DNA from: Dysidea avara | Taxonomy: Eukaryota > Porifera > Demospongiae > Dictyoceratida > Dysideidae | DNA length: 64,000 nt | Assembly (NCBI RefSeq): GCF_963678975.1 | Contig: NC_089281.1 | Coordinates: 4,675,277-4,739,276 of the forward strand | Reading direction: 5' to 3' | Shown: positions 1 through 11,090 of the stretch, one piece after another | Position numbering within the stretch: the stretch's first letter is position 1 | Layout of the letters: every line of letters begins with the position of its first letter | Translations under genes and position numbers: made by a program | The notes under the pieces: generated by a model | Seen by the model: the letters and a program-made list of their open reading frames with translations, nothing else | What the model was told of the DNA's origin: nothing | Databases searched by the model: none

Positions 1-477
1 ATATGGTCACTACCAGATTCTTTAAAGGAAGCAGCTGCCATTGAAGGAAACTAACACTGCAGATATTGTACACTGACAGCCTGTAGAACTAAGAGGTTCG
101 ACAAGAAACTGTACCTCTGAAGAGATAATATACAAAATCGTAAGAGCAGACCATACATACTCTTACCGTTGATGGCTGATGAACTGTGTCCACTCGTCAT
201 CCGCCATAAGCTGAGATATAACAGGATATAAAATATGTAATACGTACACAGCAACACTAAAGTTGAATCATTTGCAGGCCATTGTCATACAATACACAAT
301 AAACAATTTAATACGGCTAAACCTATCGTACAAGCTATCATTTTAGTCTAATACTTACTCATCTAGAGCTGTTTTTGATTGCTGCCATCGAAGGAATTGT
401 CCACTTGGCGGCGCCACTTCACCACTACAGCCAGCAGGGATGTACAGTTGTGGTCCATAACTATCATCGTGGCTCAT
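1..477 (-). CDS. 5' part of an unrecognised gene (three exons, runs off the left edge)
   Basis: Three exons can be chained on the minus strand. Exon 1 is 359-477: an ATG at 477-475, 39 codons and two extra bases, ending at a GTAAGT donor. Exon 2 is 167-210, preceded by a pyrimidine-rich TATCTCAG acceptor and ending at GTAAGA. Exon 3 is 1-19, after CTTCCTTTAAAG, and continues outside the window. Phases agree (2 then 1). The predicted N-terminus starts MSHDDSYGPQLYIPAG and goes on with LWRMTSGHSSSAING; it is polar, with no signal peptide or membrane segment. I do not recognise the family. The codons are more GC-rich than the surroundings and contain CpGs, as expected near a promoter. The start is supported by the open frame and the CpG-rich sequence just upstream. 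A plus-strand frame at 379-582 is its shadow. Confidence 0.55.
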
Positions 478-680
478 TGGACGATGGCGCCGATCGCGTA
501 CACTCTCTCCGCGAGATACACCGTCGTATCACTCACATTTACAACCTCTGATACAACAATAGCGACAAAGATGGCGACTTAATTGCATCAGTAATACGCA
601 TGCGCTCCCCTTCAATTTTTAAAACAAGCATTACTACGAACTTTTGCAGCTGTGCTAACTGTGCAAGAAACTCTAGATTT
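478..680. promoter_or_regulatory. CpG-rich promoter region with YY1-like and NRF1-like motifs
   Basis: The 200 bases upstream of the minus-strand ATG at 477 are rich in CpG compared with the AT-rich surroundings. AAGATGGCGAC at 568-578 resembles the YY1 start-site motif, and ACGCATGCGC at about 597-606 resembles the NRF1 palindrome. Both are common at animal housekeeping promoters. No divergent gene was found on the plus strand. The motifs are seen; the promoter role is inferred. Confidence 0.4.
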
Positions 681-1144
681 GTATGGCTCTTAGATTGAAT
701 AATTAATTTTACTGGTATTATATGCTTTGCTGTATGAAAATGTGTGTGTATGAAATTATCACAGCAAACTGAAGCTATAGCTATAGTTAGCTAGCTATAG
801 TGATTAACAGAAGTGTAGCTACTTATTGTAAAATCATCATGACTTTGTTTGGTACAGTAAAAAAAACCTTAAGTCACATGAGATGGTGATAATGAGATGG
901 TGAAGCTAAAAATGAGACAATAATGAGATCTGATGGTGAAGCTAAAAAGTTATCACATTTAGTTAAGTAAACAAAGCCATACAAAGAATGTGTATTAAAC
1001 TAAAGTATAATCTGTTTCCCATAATATAAGATGGGGTTTATACTAAAGTATAAGATAGTTAGTATAATGCAAGGCTATACTGAGATTATTTGTATAGTTT
1101 AAGCCATTAGATATACCATATTATATTCCTCTTTTTTCACAGTG
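681..1144. other. AT-rich sequence without recognisable feature
   Basis: Low-complexity AT-rich sequence with short local duplications such as repeated gagatggtgaagctaaaa near 895-945. No coding or element signal seen. Confidence 0.4.
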
Positions 1145-1525
1145 ATAGTTTAGCTTTTTTCATTGTACCAGTGATAGACATGATGTCATGCACTCATCCA
1201 GTATTTTCTATAACACAAACTGAGTACGTATGCAACAAAATTTAATATTTTATCTTCAAATGTTTAGTAAAACACTTGTTCGTATTCTTCCTATTGTGTT
1301 GTGCGTATTGTCCAATCTTATATCAATTGCTTTATTTTACAGATTATTAAAACAAGATGCCACAGAACTTGCCAGCTTGAGCAATCTTAGTGTAAGTGTA
1401 TTTTGTTTGTGATCTTACAATAGACCATATGCAATCTTGGGGGCATGGCTTTGTAGTATTGATCGTGTGCAATCTGTAACCAGAATGTCTTGAAAGAATA
1501 CTATAGTAACTTCTCAGATGTTCCT
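1145..1525 (+). repeat. Left copy of an inverted duplication carrying an exon-like unit
   Basis: This segment recurs in reverse complement at 5240-5843 (left plus right coordinate sums to 6988). A 49-base exon-like unit at 1343-1391 is bounded by TTTATTTTACAG and GTAAGTG in both copies and encodes LLKQDATELASLSNLS. A longer 60-residue frame (1230-1412) runs through intron-like sequence and differs from its twin by a single residue (R versus C). The unit may be a real exon of a gene duplicated by inversion, or part of a dispersed element. No neighbouring exons were found to settle this. Confidence 0.6.
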
Positions 1526-3170
1526 TTCATCAAGAGTATGAGCATTTAAAATTTTTCCAGTATAGAATTTCTTGCTCTCAGGAATATATGAGACTCTGCT
1601 CTAGATTGCACATAGTCTATAACAACAAATACAGTGTCCTCAGTAAGGAGCTTGATTTAAGCCCCCTACCCCACCACCAACATACATTCACATTTGTACC
1701 ACCCTTTAAGCAAGGCCTAAACTGTTGATCATCACAATCCTAGAGGGGAAGGTCTGAAAGCTACCGTACAGTAGATAACTTAGGCAGTGTAAAACATAGG
1801 TGAATTTGGCAAATAGTCCAAGTTTTTTTCCTCGCCTATAGCCATTGTTAGCTATGTCACTGTGTAGAGATATGTTACAAAACACACCGGGGTGTAACTA
1901 GCTTTCTGAATTACCCGGGCACAAGATCTGGCTGTCCCCTTTAACAAGCAATGCGAGCCCATCTCTTGTGGACTCTTCATTACAGATTTGCTTTAAAAGA
2001 AGTTATGCTTAGCTAGCTACTACACTACTGTTTGTACAGCTTAACCCTTAAACCCACATAATCCAGAAAACTGGATTTACACTTAATAAATACACATGCT
2101 TTGCACAAAGCACTGTAACTTTCGAAGCTTTTGTCCCTCCTATGGCTATGCAATTTATATCATTCTACTCATGATGTAGCAAGGATCAAAATGATACCTA
2201 GGGTTTTACCCTACACTAAAATTAATGGTGAAGCCAAAACTAGTCGTGAAAATAACTTTTCAGTAAGGAAACACACAAACCCTTTACATACCTTTATAAA
2301 ATGGTTGATAACTCGATGGCAGTTGATCCTATCGCTTTGCAACAACTTTCATTCCACTCTTCGTGAAATTCACTTTCATAATTTATTGTGTTGATTTTTA
2401 GTTAAGACCAGCAACTGTTGTCACAAGTGATGAATGTTCCTCTTATAATAGGTGCTAGTGGCACACAAATGTTTATTCATTGGAGTCATGTGCATACTGC
2501 TGAGGTAAGTCTATTGTCAGCTATGTATATACTGTACCATATGGATATCAAATCATCAATTGAGCATTGTCATTTGCTTAGTTCATTCAGTGCTATTGTA
2601 AGAATGATGTAGATTGTCACTTTTGTGCCTTACAATGTCACTGGAAAATTAGCGTGGTTTCAGAGTGACCTAAAATGCTTCTGGGAAGTTCTGCAATAGT
2701 GTTGATTTGGCTAATGAGATTTTGGCTTCATTTGCTGATTTGATTGTCCAATTTCTGTAATGTGTTTAGTGGTCTTTTATTTCTATGATTATTAGCAATT
2801 GTCATCTTGATATATAGGTGTTCTGGAGATTATGGGAAAACACCACACATGATGCAATTGGTTTATAATAGTGTGTATTCTAACTTATTCTGTAACTAAG
2901 TTTTGTTTGTCATATCAATTGAGTTGTGTATATTTTTATCACTTGTTCAGACCTGTTGCATATTACAAGTTTAATCAAAGGTTAACTTGAAGGTGGCCAT
3001 AATAACATTAATAGATGGGAACTAGCGTTGAACACTATGCACTATTCAGTAAATATCTAAACAGTAGGGTTAGCTTGATCACTATGCATTGTGGTATTCA
3101 TTAGAAGGTATCAACAGGTTTGGGGTAGTACCATATGTAGCAGCCTGCCTGTTCTAGATCATTCTATGCT
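1526..3170. other. Non-coding or unresolved stretch
   Basis: No supported gene. Possible short exons with good splice signals occur at 2402-2451 or 2402-2504, ending at GTAAGTC, but no partner exon was found. The rest is AT-rich with no repeat structure that I can define. Confidence 0.35.
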
Positions 3171-3501
3171 CAGGGCCACCCAGAGAAATTAAGGGGCCCA
3201 GGGCAAAGAGTCAAAGTGGGGCCCTTGACCCAAGTTGTAAGGTGAAGACCAAAAAAAAAAAAAAAAAAAGGTCACAACCTGCTGGCAATGACAATAACTA
3301 CCCATCACCAACCATATCTCCTTATCTATAAGCTTGCTACACTGCTCCTCTGAAGAATACTGTGACTGCTCTATTAGAGTATTTAGATCTGACTGCTCTA
3401 TTAGAGTATATCGATCTTTTAAACAGGTATTCAGGGGGCCCCTTTCAGGCTGGGGCCCGGGGCAAAATGCCCCAGTTGCCCCCCCCCTGTGGGCGGCCCT
3501 G
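3171..3501. mobile_element. Non-autonomous hAT-like MITE
   Basis: The ends are inverted: CAGGGCCACCCAGAG on the left, and on the right the complement of CAGGGCCGCCCACAG. The flanks TCTATGCT (3163-3170) and TCTATGCA (3502-3509) form an 8-bp target duplication with one mismatch, as hAT elements make. Inside are a poly-A run (3250-3269) and two copies of a GACTGCTCTATTAGAGTA motif at 3364-3416. It encodes no transposase. Confidence 0.75.
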
Positions 3502-3509
3502 TCTATGCA

Positions 3510-5239
3510 AAAGCAGGGCAGTAAAGGAGCAGCATTACTAATTGTTTGCAGTGCTGGAAACTTTTTATCCCACCAAAGGTCCATAGTACCAAACTACGGC
3601 TGGTTAGTAGGATATGGGCTGCATTGTAGCATATCAGTTAGGAGGGATCATATAGGGCATCTGGTGTTGGGTAAATTGGCATACCACCAAATGTACCAGC
3701 CAGAGCTTTATCATAATTGTTGGGGTACACATTCACCATGACCCAATCTCGGAGGGTCCATGACAGATTAAGGGTCAGGTCACAAGGCTACAGCGCTCCA
3801 GCCCATTCTCCCAATCTCGATGTCTTGTTGTATTATGGTCATTGCCACACACTGGTATACAGAATGTTTGTTTCAGCTCTATAGTCAACGTCATCTTCAT
3901 AACACTCACTGCCGTGATGCAATGGTTCTTTCAAAATGATGCACTTGCAATAATCAAGGCTTGCAACACAATAAATGAAATAGTGGTGAGACAAGCTTAT
4001 CAAATGTACTATCAGTACATGTACATCAACCAGATGTGTAAGCTTCATACTTGGAGCACAAAACTTCTGACTGTGTAAATATTATTGCAAGTCCCTAGAT
4101 GGCTCCACAAACACTTCTGTACAATACAAGTGAAGAATAATACCAACATATAAATGGACACTTCATTATGTTTTTTCACTCCTTGCATTGTATCATTACA
4201 GTACATTATACATAAACATAATACTATGTATTACACACTTAGATATATGCTACAAAGGAATTGTCAGTTTCATGTCGTAATTGGCTAATTCATAATTAAG
4301 TCACCAATTGCTGCAGATTGATTGCCGTCTTAAGCTTCTTGGTATAAGGACATCTACAGATCATCTAAGGCTCTTCATCATAATATAGGCAGGGGGCTTA
4401 TCAGTGCTGAAGCGAGTGGACTGACTAACACGCCATCATCATCTATCACATAGACTTCTCACTTCCTGGAATATAAATGCTAACAATAAATTAAACAATA
4501 ATAATTATTACTGTGATATGTAATGTGTAAATAATATGAGGTGGTATAAGCAGTGGACCTGGAAATGAAGAACTCAATTGGTACTTCACATTCATGCCTG
4601 TTACCTCTACAAGTCACAGCATCCCATCTTGCATGGCCAGATCACTTATTCTATATCATGGTGCCTCACACAATCCCTAGCATTTAATGCCTACACTGAA
4701 AGAGGGTTTGGACTGCTTAGCATAGGCCATTCTGATGGGTGCTCATTTTCACACCTCCAGGTACCATATGCACCATTAATATTAATAAATACTAGAAGTT
4801 TAACTTCTCATGCACCACATGAAGCACACAAGGCTATTATAATTTTGTCAAACTGCTTGTGTAACCAGCAGCTCTTGCCAGCAGTCACCCTTTCACTGAA
4901 AATGTTTCCTGGAAAAATTGTTACACAAAATTTCTCCAGTTAAGCAATACTAGTGTACTTGTCATACAGAAAGCCAGCTGTAACCAGTGAGCAGCCAGTC
5001 CAGACCTGACGATAGACGTCATGTGATGCATGGTGCAGAAGTGCTATGACTATGTAAGATGAGACACTGTGACTTGCAGAGGCATCTAATACAATAGAAT
5101 GCATAAACACTAGGAAAAATATAAAATTTCTGGATCCCTGCAGGTCTTTGGTCCTGGGTTTATTAATTCCTGGGGTAGGGAATTATATTAGTACTAACTT
5201 GTGTACAATAATCTGTATGTGTAGCTATAAAATACCTTA
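3510..5239. other. Non-coding or unresolved stretch
   Basis: Contains open frames at 3842-4078 and 4578-4943 without family resemblance, splice context or convincing codon pattern. Otherwise AT-rich sequence with nothing recognisable. Confidence 0.35.
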
Positions 5240-5843
5240 AGGGAACATCTGAGAAGTTTGACTAGTATTCTAGGGATGGGAGGGTATTGACATTTCTGTC
5301 GTACGATTATTGTCATGAGCCATTATCACAATTATTGTACATTTAACCACTGTACTGAAACAAAAAACCCTAAAATATTCAACTAAACGGCAAAAATATT
5401 TAAGATGATCAATTATTATGTGATAATTGCCAATTTTAATTATCACTAGTTAATGAAAACTAGACGATTGCCAACTAAATAATCATGATAATTGGATAAT
5501 TGCCCATCCCTATAATATTCTTGAATCAATACTACAAAGCCATGCCCCCAAGATTGCATATGGTCTATTGTAAGATCACAAACAAAATACACTTACACTA
5601 AGATTGCTCAAGCTGGCAAGTTCTGTGGCATCTTGTTTTAATAATCTGTAAAATAAAGCAATTGATATAAGATTGGACAATACGCACAACACAATAGGAA
5701 GAATACAAACAAGTGTTTTACTAAACATTTGAAGATAAAATATTAAATTTTGTTGCATACGTACTCAGTTTGTGTTATAGAAAATACTGGATGAGTGCAT
5801 GACATCATGTCTATCACTGGTACAATGAAAAAAGCTAAACTAT
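5240..5843 (-). repeat. Right copy of the inverted duplication, interrupted by a MITE
   Basis: Reverse complement of 1145-1525, including the exon-like unit at 5597-5645 with both splice signals kept. It is longer than the left copy because a TA-flanked MITE (5273-5510) has inserted into it. Confidence 0.65.
5273..5510. mobile_element. TA-flanked MITE with GGGATGGG ends
   Basis: The ends are GGGATGGG and CCCATCCC, bordered by TA on both sides, and the sequence is absent from the sister copy at 1145-1525. The interior is very AT-rich. TA duplication suggests a Tc1/mariner-like mobiliser; that is inference. Confidence 0.65.
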
Positions 5844-6458
5844 AATTCATGTATCTTACTGCGTCAATTATGGCCGGTCCCATAGTCTTGTTTAGTGTCC
5901 GGGGGTACACAGCATTACAAGAGAAATGATATCAAATGAACATTTCTGCAGCATTATATTAAGCATGTCATATAGAGCTCTATTAGGCTTGAATCTGCTG
6001 GGGAAAGTGTCCTAAGCACTTGAGTATGTGCGGGAAAATCCACCTTGGACAAGACTAGTAACTTGCAGGAGGTTAACACGGACAGAAACTGTCTCAAAGT
6101 TCCATAATAACCAGTTATAGTCATGGTAAGTAGTGCAAGAAACTGCAACAGCATGAACCGGCCAGCATCATGGGGCATACAAGTCACTGTCCTAACCATT
6201 TGGTTATGTTGTTTCACCGGTAAGAATTTACGGTGAAACTGCAACAGCACAAAGCAGAGATTCAGTCGTGCTCATCATAGTTCAAATCTCAACCTTGTCC
6301 TTGACCTTGCCCCATGTGTACATAACCAGTGAGCTTACAGTTTAAATATGCATGACATTGTCAGGCGCATTGGTAACCACCTGATGGCAATGCCATACAT
6401 TATGTTCAGTATAAGTTACAAGCTCGAGGCAAAATAGTGATTCACTTGCTCATCACTT

Positions 6459-6512
6459 AGTCTGGCGGCACCCGCCCTTACTCTATGCGATGGGGCGGGC
6501 GCCGCCAGACTA
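6459..6512. repeat. Short GC-rich hairpin (GTCTGGCGGC arms)
   Basis: TAGTCTGGCGGCACCCGCCC at 6459-6478 pairs with its near complement at 6493-6512. A related GGGCGCCGCCAGAC string sits at about 29048-29061, just upstream of receptor B, and a shorter form near 62065. It is probably a dispersed repeat end. The stretch 5844-6458 holds nothing else that I recognise. Confidence 0.5.
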
Positions 6513-6736
6513 CTCATCACTATGAATGTGTCCAAGGGCATCGGAACCGGGAACCAGGGGGGGCCAGGCCCCCACACTATTTTCAGAAGCATGTTTTGGC
6601 CCCCCACTTTTTGGGCCAAGTACTAGTAGCCAATCAGCCAAAGTTATATACACACACAGAAATGCATACCTCCATACGAGAAGCCATACAACCATCACGC
6701 AAAAGCACTCTGGGGTGTGGCATCACCAGTCCACCG

Positions 6737-7053
6737 CAGAGGCAAGTCCAGACTTATAGAAAGGGGGGTCAAAAATGAACTGAGGCACTACATTGTCTCT
6801 GGTTAGATAAGGTGAGACCAAAAATAATAAAAAAAGGCCACAGCCAGCTGACAATAGCTGCCCACCTCACCAACCACGCATTTATAGCTGATAAAGTACA
6901 TAAAAATCCTTAAATAGCTCACTACACACTATTCTAATACTGTGACTGCTTTATTAGAGTGACTGCTCTATTAGAGTATCTCGAACTTGGTATATTAAAA
7001 ATTTTTGGAGGGGGGTCAAGAGGCCCCTTTGACCCCCCCTGTATCTGCCCCTG
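6737..7053. mobile_element. Non-autonomous hAT-like MITE
   Basis: The left end is CAGAGGCAAGTCCAGA and the right end is the complement of CAGGGGCAGATACAGG. The flanks GTCCACCG (6729-6736) and GTCCACCC (7054-7061) give an 8-bp duplication with one mismatch. The interior repeats sequence shared with the elements at 3171 and 17327: GGTGAGACCAAAAA, CTACACACT, and two GACTGCTCTATTAGAGT motifs at 6943-6984. Confidence 0.75.
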
Positions 7054-8119
7054 GTCCACCCCATTAATTGTACTGTACGAGGCACTGTATTAAACACAAA
7101 AGCACCTGTAATTTTATTTCTGTTCTGCTTGCACATGATACCTGTTGTTGAAATATTTCCTGGATCCCGTGCAGTGAGAAGTTTGAACAGTAGAAAGTGT
7201 CATGTCCGTGATGTGGGAAAGATTGAACTCAAATTGAGGGTGGTAACAGATCTAAGTCTAAGAGGGCAGTCACACTGTAGTGTACGAGTGTATGGGAGTT
7301 GCTGACTACCAACGATTAAACCAGACATTATTAAGACTTTGTGGTGAAGTTGATTTATGAAGAGAAACAAACAAGGATGTGGAATATCAAAGTGGCCAAC
7401 CATGAATGCAGTGTAGTATTCACCTGATCTACACTCAGTTTGGGAACACCTGCTAGAACAGACATCCCAGCTTATAGTTCCTTAAAGGTAATGATGTTTC
7501 ACTTTGCCGATAACAACTATTAATGCTGTAATCCTTGTAGTGTGAAGTACGTAAAGCTCGCATAAAGAAAAGACCTTGATGTGACCATGATTTCTCATGT
7601 GATACATACATGCATTAAGCACATGCAGTAGGTGTAGAGGAGCATAGCGGCGGGTGTAGGGAGTGAAGAGATAGCTATGCAGTACAGGTGTAGGGCTGTT
7701 AGCTAGTGATAACACACCCCACAACACCTTTATATAAACGTACGTATGAACTGGGTACAGAGGAGCCGTATAAATGGGACCCTGTGTGTCTGAATGGGTT
7801 TATGGTTAACTGGTCATGGCTATCTTTGCCCCCCCCCCCCCGCCCTGAAAATCGTTCCTACGCCTTTGAATGTGTGCATACGCAAGTCACTGCACATTTA
7901 GTTTAACACAGGGGTGAGTTACCGTACCTTCCATCAAGGTGCTTTCCATATTCATAACAGTCACCAGTTTATCTCCTTTATAAAGTCACTCACTCGTCAT
8001 TGTTACGCAGAAAACGTGTTTGACCACAACAGCAATGTGCGATGATCACGTGATCAACCAGTTTCCTGTATTACGTAACTTAGTGGTTGAGCAAGTCTGT
8101 ACATAACGAGATTGCCTAT
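7054..8119. other. Upstream region of receptor A
   Basis: No gene recognised. A perfect E-box palindrome GATCACGTGATC lies at 8043-8054, about 170 bases before the likely start codon of receptor A; it may be regulatory. A poly-C run lies near 7831-7841. Confidence 0.35.
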
Positions 8120-8180
8120 CAATAGGCTACCGGATGTGCGTTATGTTGAGTAAATTTTTATCACCTTTGCTAGGTTCGCA

Positions 8181-8208
8181 CATAGATAATAGACACCCTA
8201 TTATCTAT
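8181..8208. repeat. 28-bp palindromic insertion flanked by an 8-bp direct repeat
   Basis: GGTTCGCA occurs at 8173-8180 and 8209-8216, with a 28-base palindrome between (CATAGATAATAG, ACAC, then CTATTATCTATG). Copy B has a single GGTTCGCA. The total gain is 36 bases, in frame. This looks like a tiny insertion or the footprint left by a transposon that makes 8-bp duplications. Confidence 0.75.
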
Positions 8209-8226
8209 GGTTCGCATAATGCTGAA

Positions 8227-10509
8227 ATGTTGTCATTGTGTTATTTACTTCAGAAAACATTAGTACTTCTTTCGATACTAGCCTGGTTGCTGAGCCGTGG
8301 ATCGCATGGAACAAATCTAAAGACGTTACAAATACTCGGGTTGTTTCCATATCGGGGATCAGCGAATTGGAACGGAGAGTATGTTATACCCGCTGTAAGA
8401 TTGGCAACAGACGAGATAAACAGAAACGACAATATTTTACCTGGATACATGTTAGAGTTAATAGAGGCTAACTCAGGTTGTGCACGCGACAGTGGAGTCC
8501 GTGAGTTTGTGAGAAATGCTCTACACAGCAAACACTCTCAACCAATGGCCATTCTAGGAGCTGGTTGTTCTAGCTCTACCATCCCCATTGCCTCCATTGC
8601 TGGAAGAGATGATATTCGCCTCCCGCAACTGTCCTACGGAGCAACTGCGCCCTCTCTGTCCTTCACCAGCTCATACCCCCTTTTTTATCGGACAGTTCCT
8701 ACAGACGAGTCTACTTCTAAAGCAATAGTTAGTTTAGTGAAGAAGTTTAAGTGGAAACGTTATGGCATACACAATGCTGCAATTGGTACCATCCTAAACG
8801 AGAATGCAATTATGACTCTACGTCTCGGCATGCAACATCACATTGAGGGCTCCAAAGAAGTGTACTTTGGTGGCACTAGCCAAAATTCAGGCAGTTTTAA
8901 GGATCAAAGTTCTTTTAGAGAAGATATTTATTCTACCAGCATGCGAATTGGTGTGATGTATGGGATCAGAGGATTCGTTGGTGAAATGATGTGTTACTTG
9001 TATCATCAAAAACTGACTTATCCATATGTTATCTGGATACTGAGTAACCATCAAGGAGATTGGTACAATACTACAACAAACGACTGTGCAGTAGAAGAAA
9101 TACGACAAGCTACACATGGAATAATCCATGTTAGTTATCAGATAAGGACTAGCAGTGATGATGATGTGATTGATGTTACTGGTAAAACATTTAGGGAATA
9201 TTATAATTCTTATGTTAATGAATCCAGAGAATATGCTAGTGAGAAAGGAGACTATAATAGCTCGTCACTGCTGAATAGCTGGGGTGCTGTTGCTTATGAT
9301 TCCATGTGGACGTTAGGTCTGGCACTGCACAAAGCTGAAGAAAAATTATCCAAATTCAATTCTAGTTTAGCCAACTTCTCATTAGGAAATTCCAATATTT
9401 CTAAAACCATTGCACAAGAATTATCTAAAATAAATTTTGCAGGTGCTTCAGGAAATGTCTCATTTGATGAAGGACATAAACGACCCTTTACTATAACAAT
9501 AGAACAAGTACAAAATGGAATACTAAAAAGGATTGGTCTCTATCATCCTTCCAATAACAGTTTAAAATTAGGTGAGCTAGTTCTTAATGATAGTGAATTA
9601 TTGTGGTCTATAGACAGTCCACCATCAGACATGTTCATGACACAAGTGATATTAGCTCAGAGATGGGCTGGAATACTGATGTTAGTACTTTTAGTCATTG
9701 GATTTCTATGGAATAGCTTTTCCTTGTTAGTCAACTTACGTTATCAAAATTTTTCTTCAATCAAAGCATCAAGCCCTCAACTGAATTACATGATCTTTGC
9801 TGGTAACAATTTATTACTGTTAAGTGGAGTCTTCCTTGTGGTCAAAGCAATTGCAGAACATGACATGGTGACAGTTTCAACTCTATGTCAGACAACACAA
9901 TGGACGTCTAATCTTGGACTGCTACTAGTTCTCAACACAACATTACTGAAGAGTTGGAGGATTTACCGGATATTTCAACCTTTCAGACGAAATCCAGGAA
10001 AGTTGATTACAGATAATGCTTTTATTGTCATTTCCATTGGTTGGATATTTATCAATACAAGTTATCACTTGGTGTTCACATTTTTTAGTAGGTGGGATGT
10101 TACAAGGGAAAAGTTGTTCCCTGTAGAAGATCAGTTCCGTGAAAAGGTGGTATATTGTCTTCCATCCAACCTTATTGGATTGCTTTACATTCCTCATTTT
10201 GTGATATCTTTCATTTTGTGTTTTTTGGCTTTCTTGATTCGTAAAGTCTACCGCAAGCACTTTAATGACGCTAAGCACAAGCAATTTAATGATGCTAAAA
10301 GTATTGCTGTGTTTTTCTGTACCATTATACCGATTGCTACAGTCTGTGTAACTATATCAAAGTTGCTATCTCAAAAAGTTTACAACATGGCAACAACATC
10401 CTTGATACTGGAGTGTACTGCTGTTTGCTGTACTGTGTACATGTGCCAGTTGACATTGTTTGTACCAAAAATGTTACCAGTCTTCAGACACTTGTATTGC
10501 CACAGATAA
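8227..10509 (+). CDS. GABA-B-like class C G protein-coupled receptor, copy A
   Basis: Single-exon gene of 760 residues if started at the ATG at 8227; the frame is open from 8134. I choose 8227 because a clean signal peptide follows (MLSLCYLLQKTLVLLSILAW) and the start is shared with copy B. Residues about 35-460 form a periplasmic-binding-type ligand domain. GAGCSSSTIP and LSYGATAPSLS match the family's ligand-site loop, whose conserved serine binds GABA in GABBR1. No cysteine-rich domain follows, as is typical of GABA-B rather than mGlu receptors. The seven membrane segments lie at about 478-750, with hallmarks IKASSPQLNYM, KSWRIYRIF and FVPKM. The C-terminus is short and lacks the coiled coil that pairs vertebrate subunits. 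Many N-glycosylation sites are present. The ligand is unknown; several binding residues cannot be assigned by eye. Expected at the plasma membrane. Confidence 0.92.
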   Translation: MLSLCYLLQKTLVLLSILAWLLSRGSHGTNLKTLQILGLFPYRGSANWNGEYVIPAVRLATDEINRNDNILPGYMLELIEANSGCARDSGVREFVRNALHSKHSQPMAILGAGCSSSTIPIASIAGRDDIRLPQLSYGATAPSLSFTSSYPLFYRTVPTDESTSKAIVSLVKKFKWKRYGIHNAAIGTILNENAIMTLRLGMQHHIEGSKEVYFGGTSQNSGSFKDQSSFREDIYSTSMRIGVMYGIRGFVGEMMCYLYHQKLTYPYVIWILSNHQGDWYNTTTNDCAVEEIRQATHGIIHVSYQIRTSSDDDVIDVTGKTFREYYNSYVNESREYASEKGDYNSSSLLNSWGAVAYDSMWTLGLALHKAEEKLSKFNSSLANFSLGNSNISKTIAQELSKINFAGASGNVSFDEGHKRPFTITIEQVQNGILKRIGLYHPSNNSLKLGELVLNDSELLWSIDSPPSDMFMTQVILAQRWAGILMLVLLVIGFLWNSFSLLVNLRYQNFSSIKASSPQLNYMIFAGNNLLLLSGVFLVVKAIAEHDMVTVSTLCQTTQWTSNLGLLLVLNTTLLKSWRIYRIFQPFRRNPGKLITDNAFIVISIGWIFINTSYHLVFTFFSRWDVTREKLFPVEDQFREKVVYCLPSNLIGLLYIPHFVISFILCFLAFLIRKVYRKHFNDAKHKQFNDAKSIAVFFCTIIPIATVCVTISKLLSQKVYNMATTSLILECTAVCCTVYMCQLTLFVPKMLPVFRHLYCHR

Positions 10510-10856
10510 TATAATAGTATGTCTTCATGTATTTTTTAAATTTTATGTTGTTGCACCCATGTCTGCCTGTATTTTTTTCTGTTAAAGGGGTGAACAATGA
10601 TTTTTAATAGCTGACTCTAACAAATATACAGTATGGATTGGTAAAATTTTCTTTAATATAAAAGTGGTGCTTGTTTACTTACAGTACTGCTGTACATGTG
10701 CGTAGAATTAGCTGCCTGTTTTCACACCCCTGTCTTTCTGTGTGTTTGTGCATGCTAGCATAATGCTTTAATTGTTATTTTTCTGTACTTAGAGATAATG
10801 AGTCACTCTCTAGAACTCCTGTGGATATAATTACATGAAAATAACAAGGAGAAAAC

Positions 10857-11090
10857 ATCCTGACTGCCTGGTAGACTCCTGTAAGCGTTCGAGCGTAAAT
10901 CGGATGGCTGCAGGTTCGAGGCTACCTAGGTCCAGTCATGGATTTTTCTCCTTCCTGCAACTTTTCAAACACACCTTATGTAGCTAATGTCTTTGTATCT
11001 AATGTATTTGAGCAGGCTGTAGGACCAGGTGTCCTACAGACCTTCAGCACTTGTGCTGTAAAGCTTTAATAAAATAAAAATAAAATATAG
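10857..11090 (+). repeat. tRNA-derived SINE, family A
   Basis: The head contains an RNA polymerase III B-box-like GGTTCGAGGCTACC, then a body GTCCAGTCATGGATTTTTCT, a hairpin GTAGGACCAGGTGTCCTAC, and CTTCAGCACTTGTGCTGTAAAG followed by an (AATAAA)n tail. Further copies lie at 12158-12322 and 20571-20705. It is absent from duplicated copy B, so it inserted after the receptor duplication. Confidence 0.75.

Noticed and set aside
2402-2504. Possible exon resembling a gamma-glutamyltransferase block (VPLIIGASGTQ)
   Set aside because: Similarity is limited to a few glycines. Reading frame and partner exons could not be established.
4578-4943. 121-residue open frame on the plus strand
   Set aside because: No domain, no repeat of the frame elsewhere, and a composition like translated non-coding DNA.
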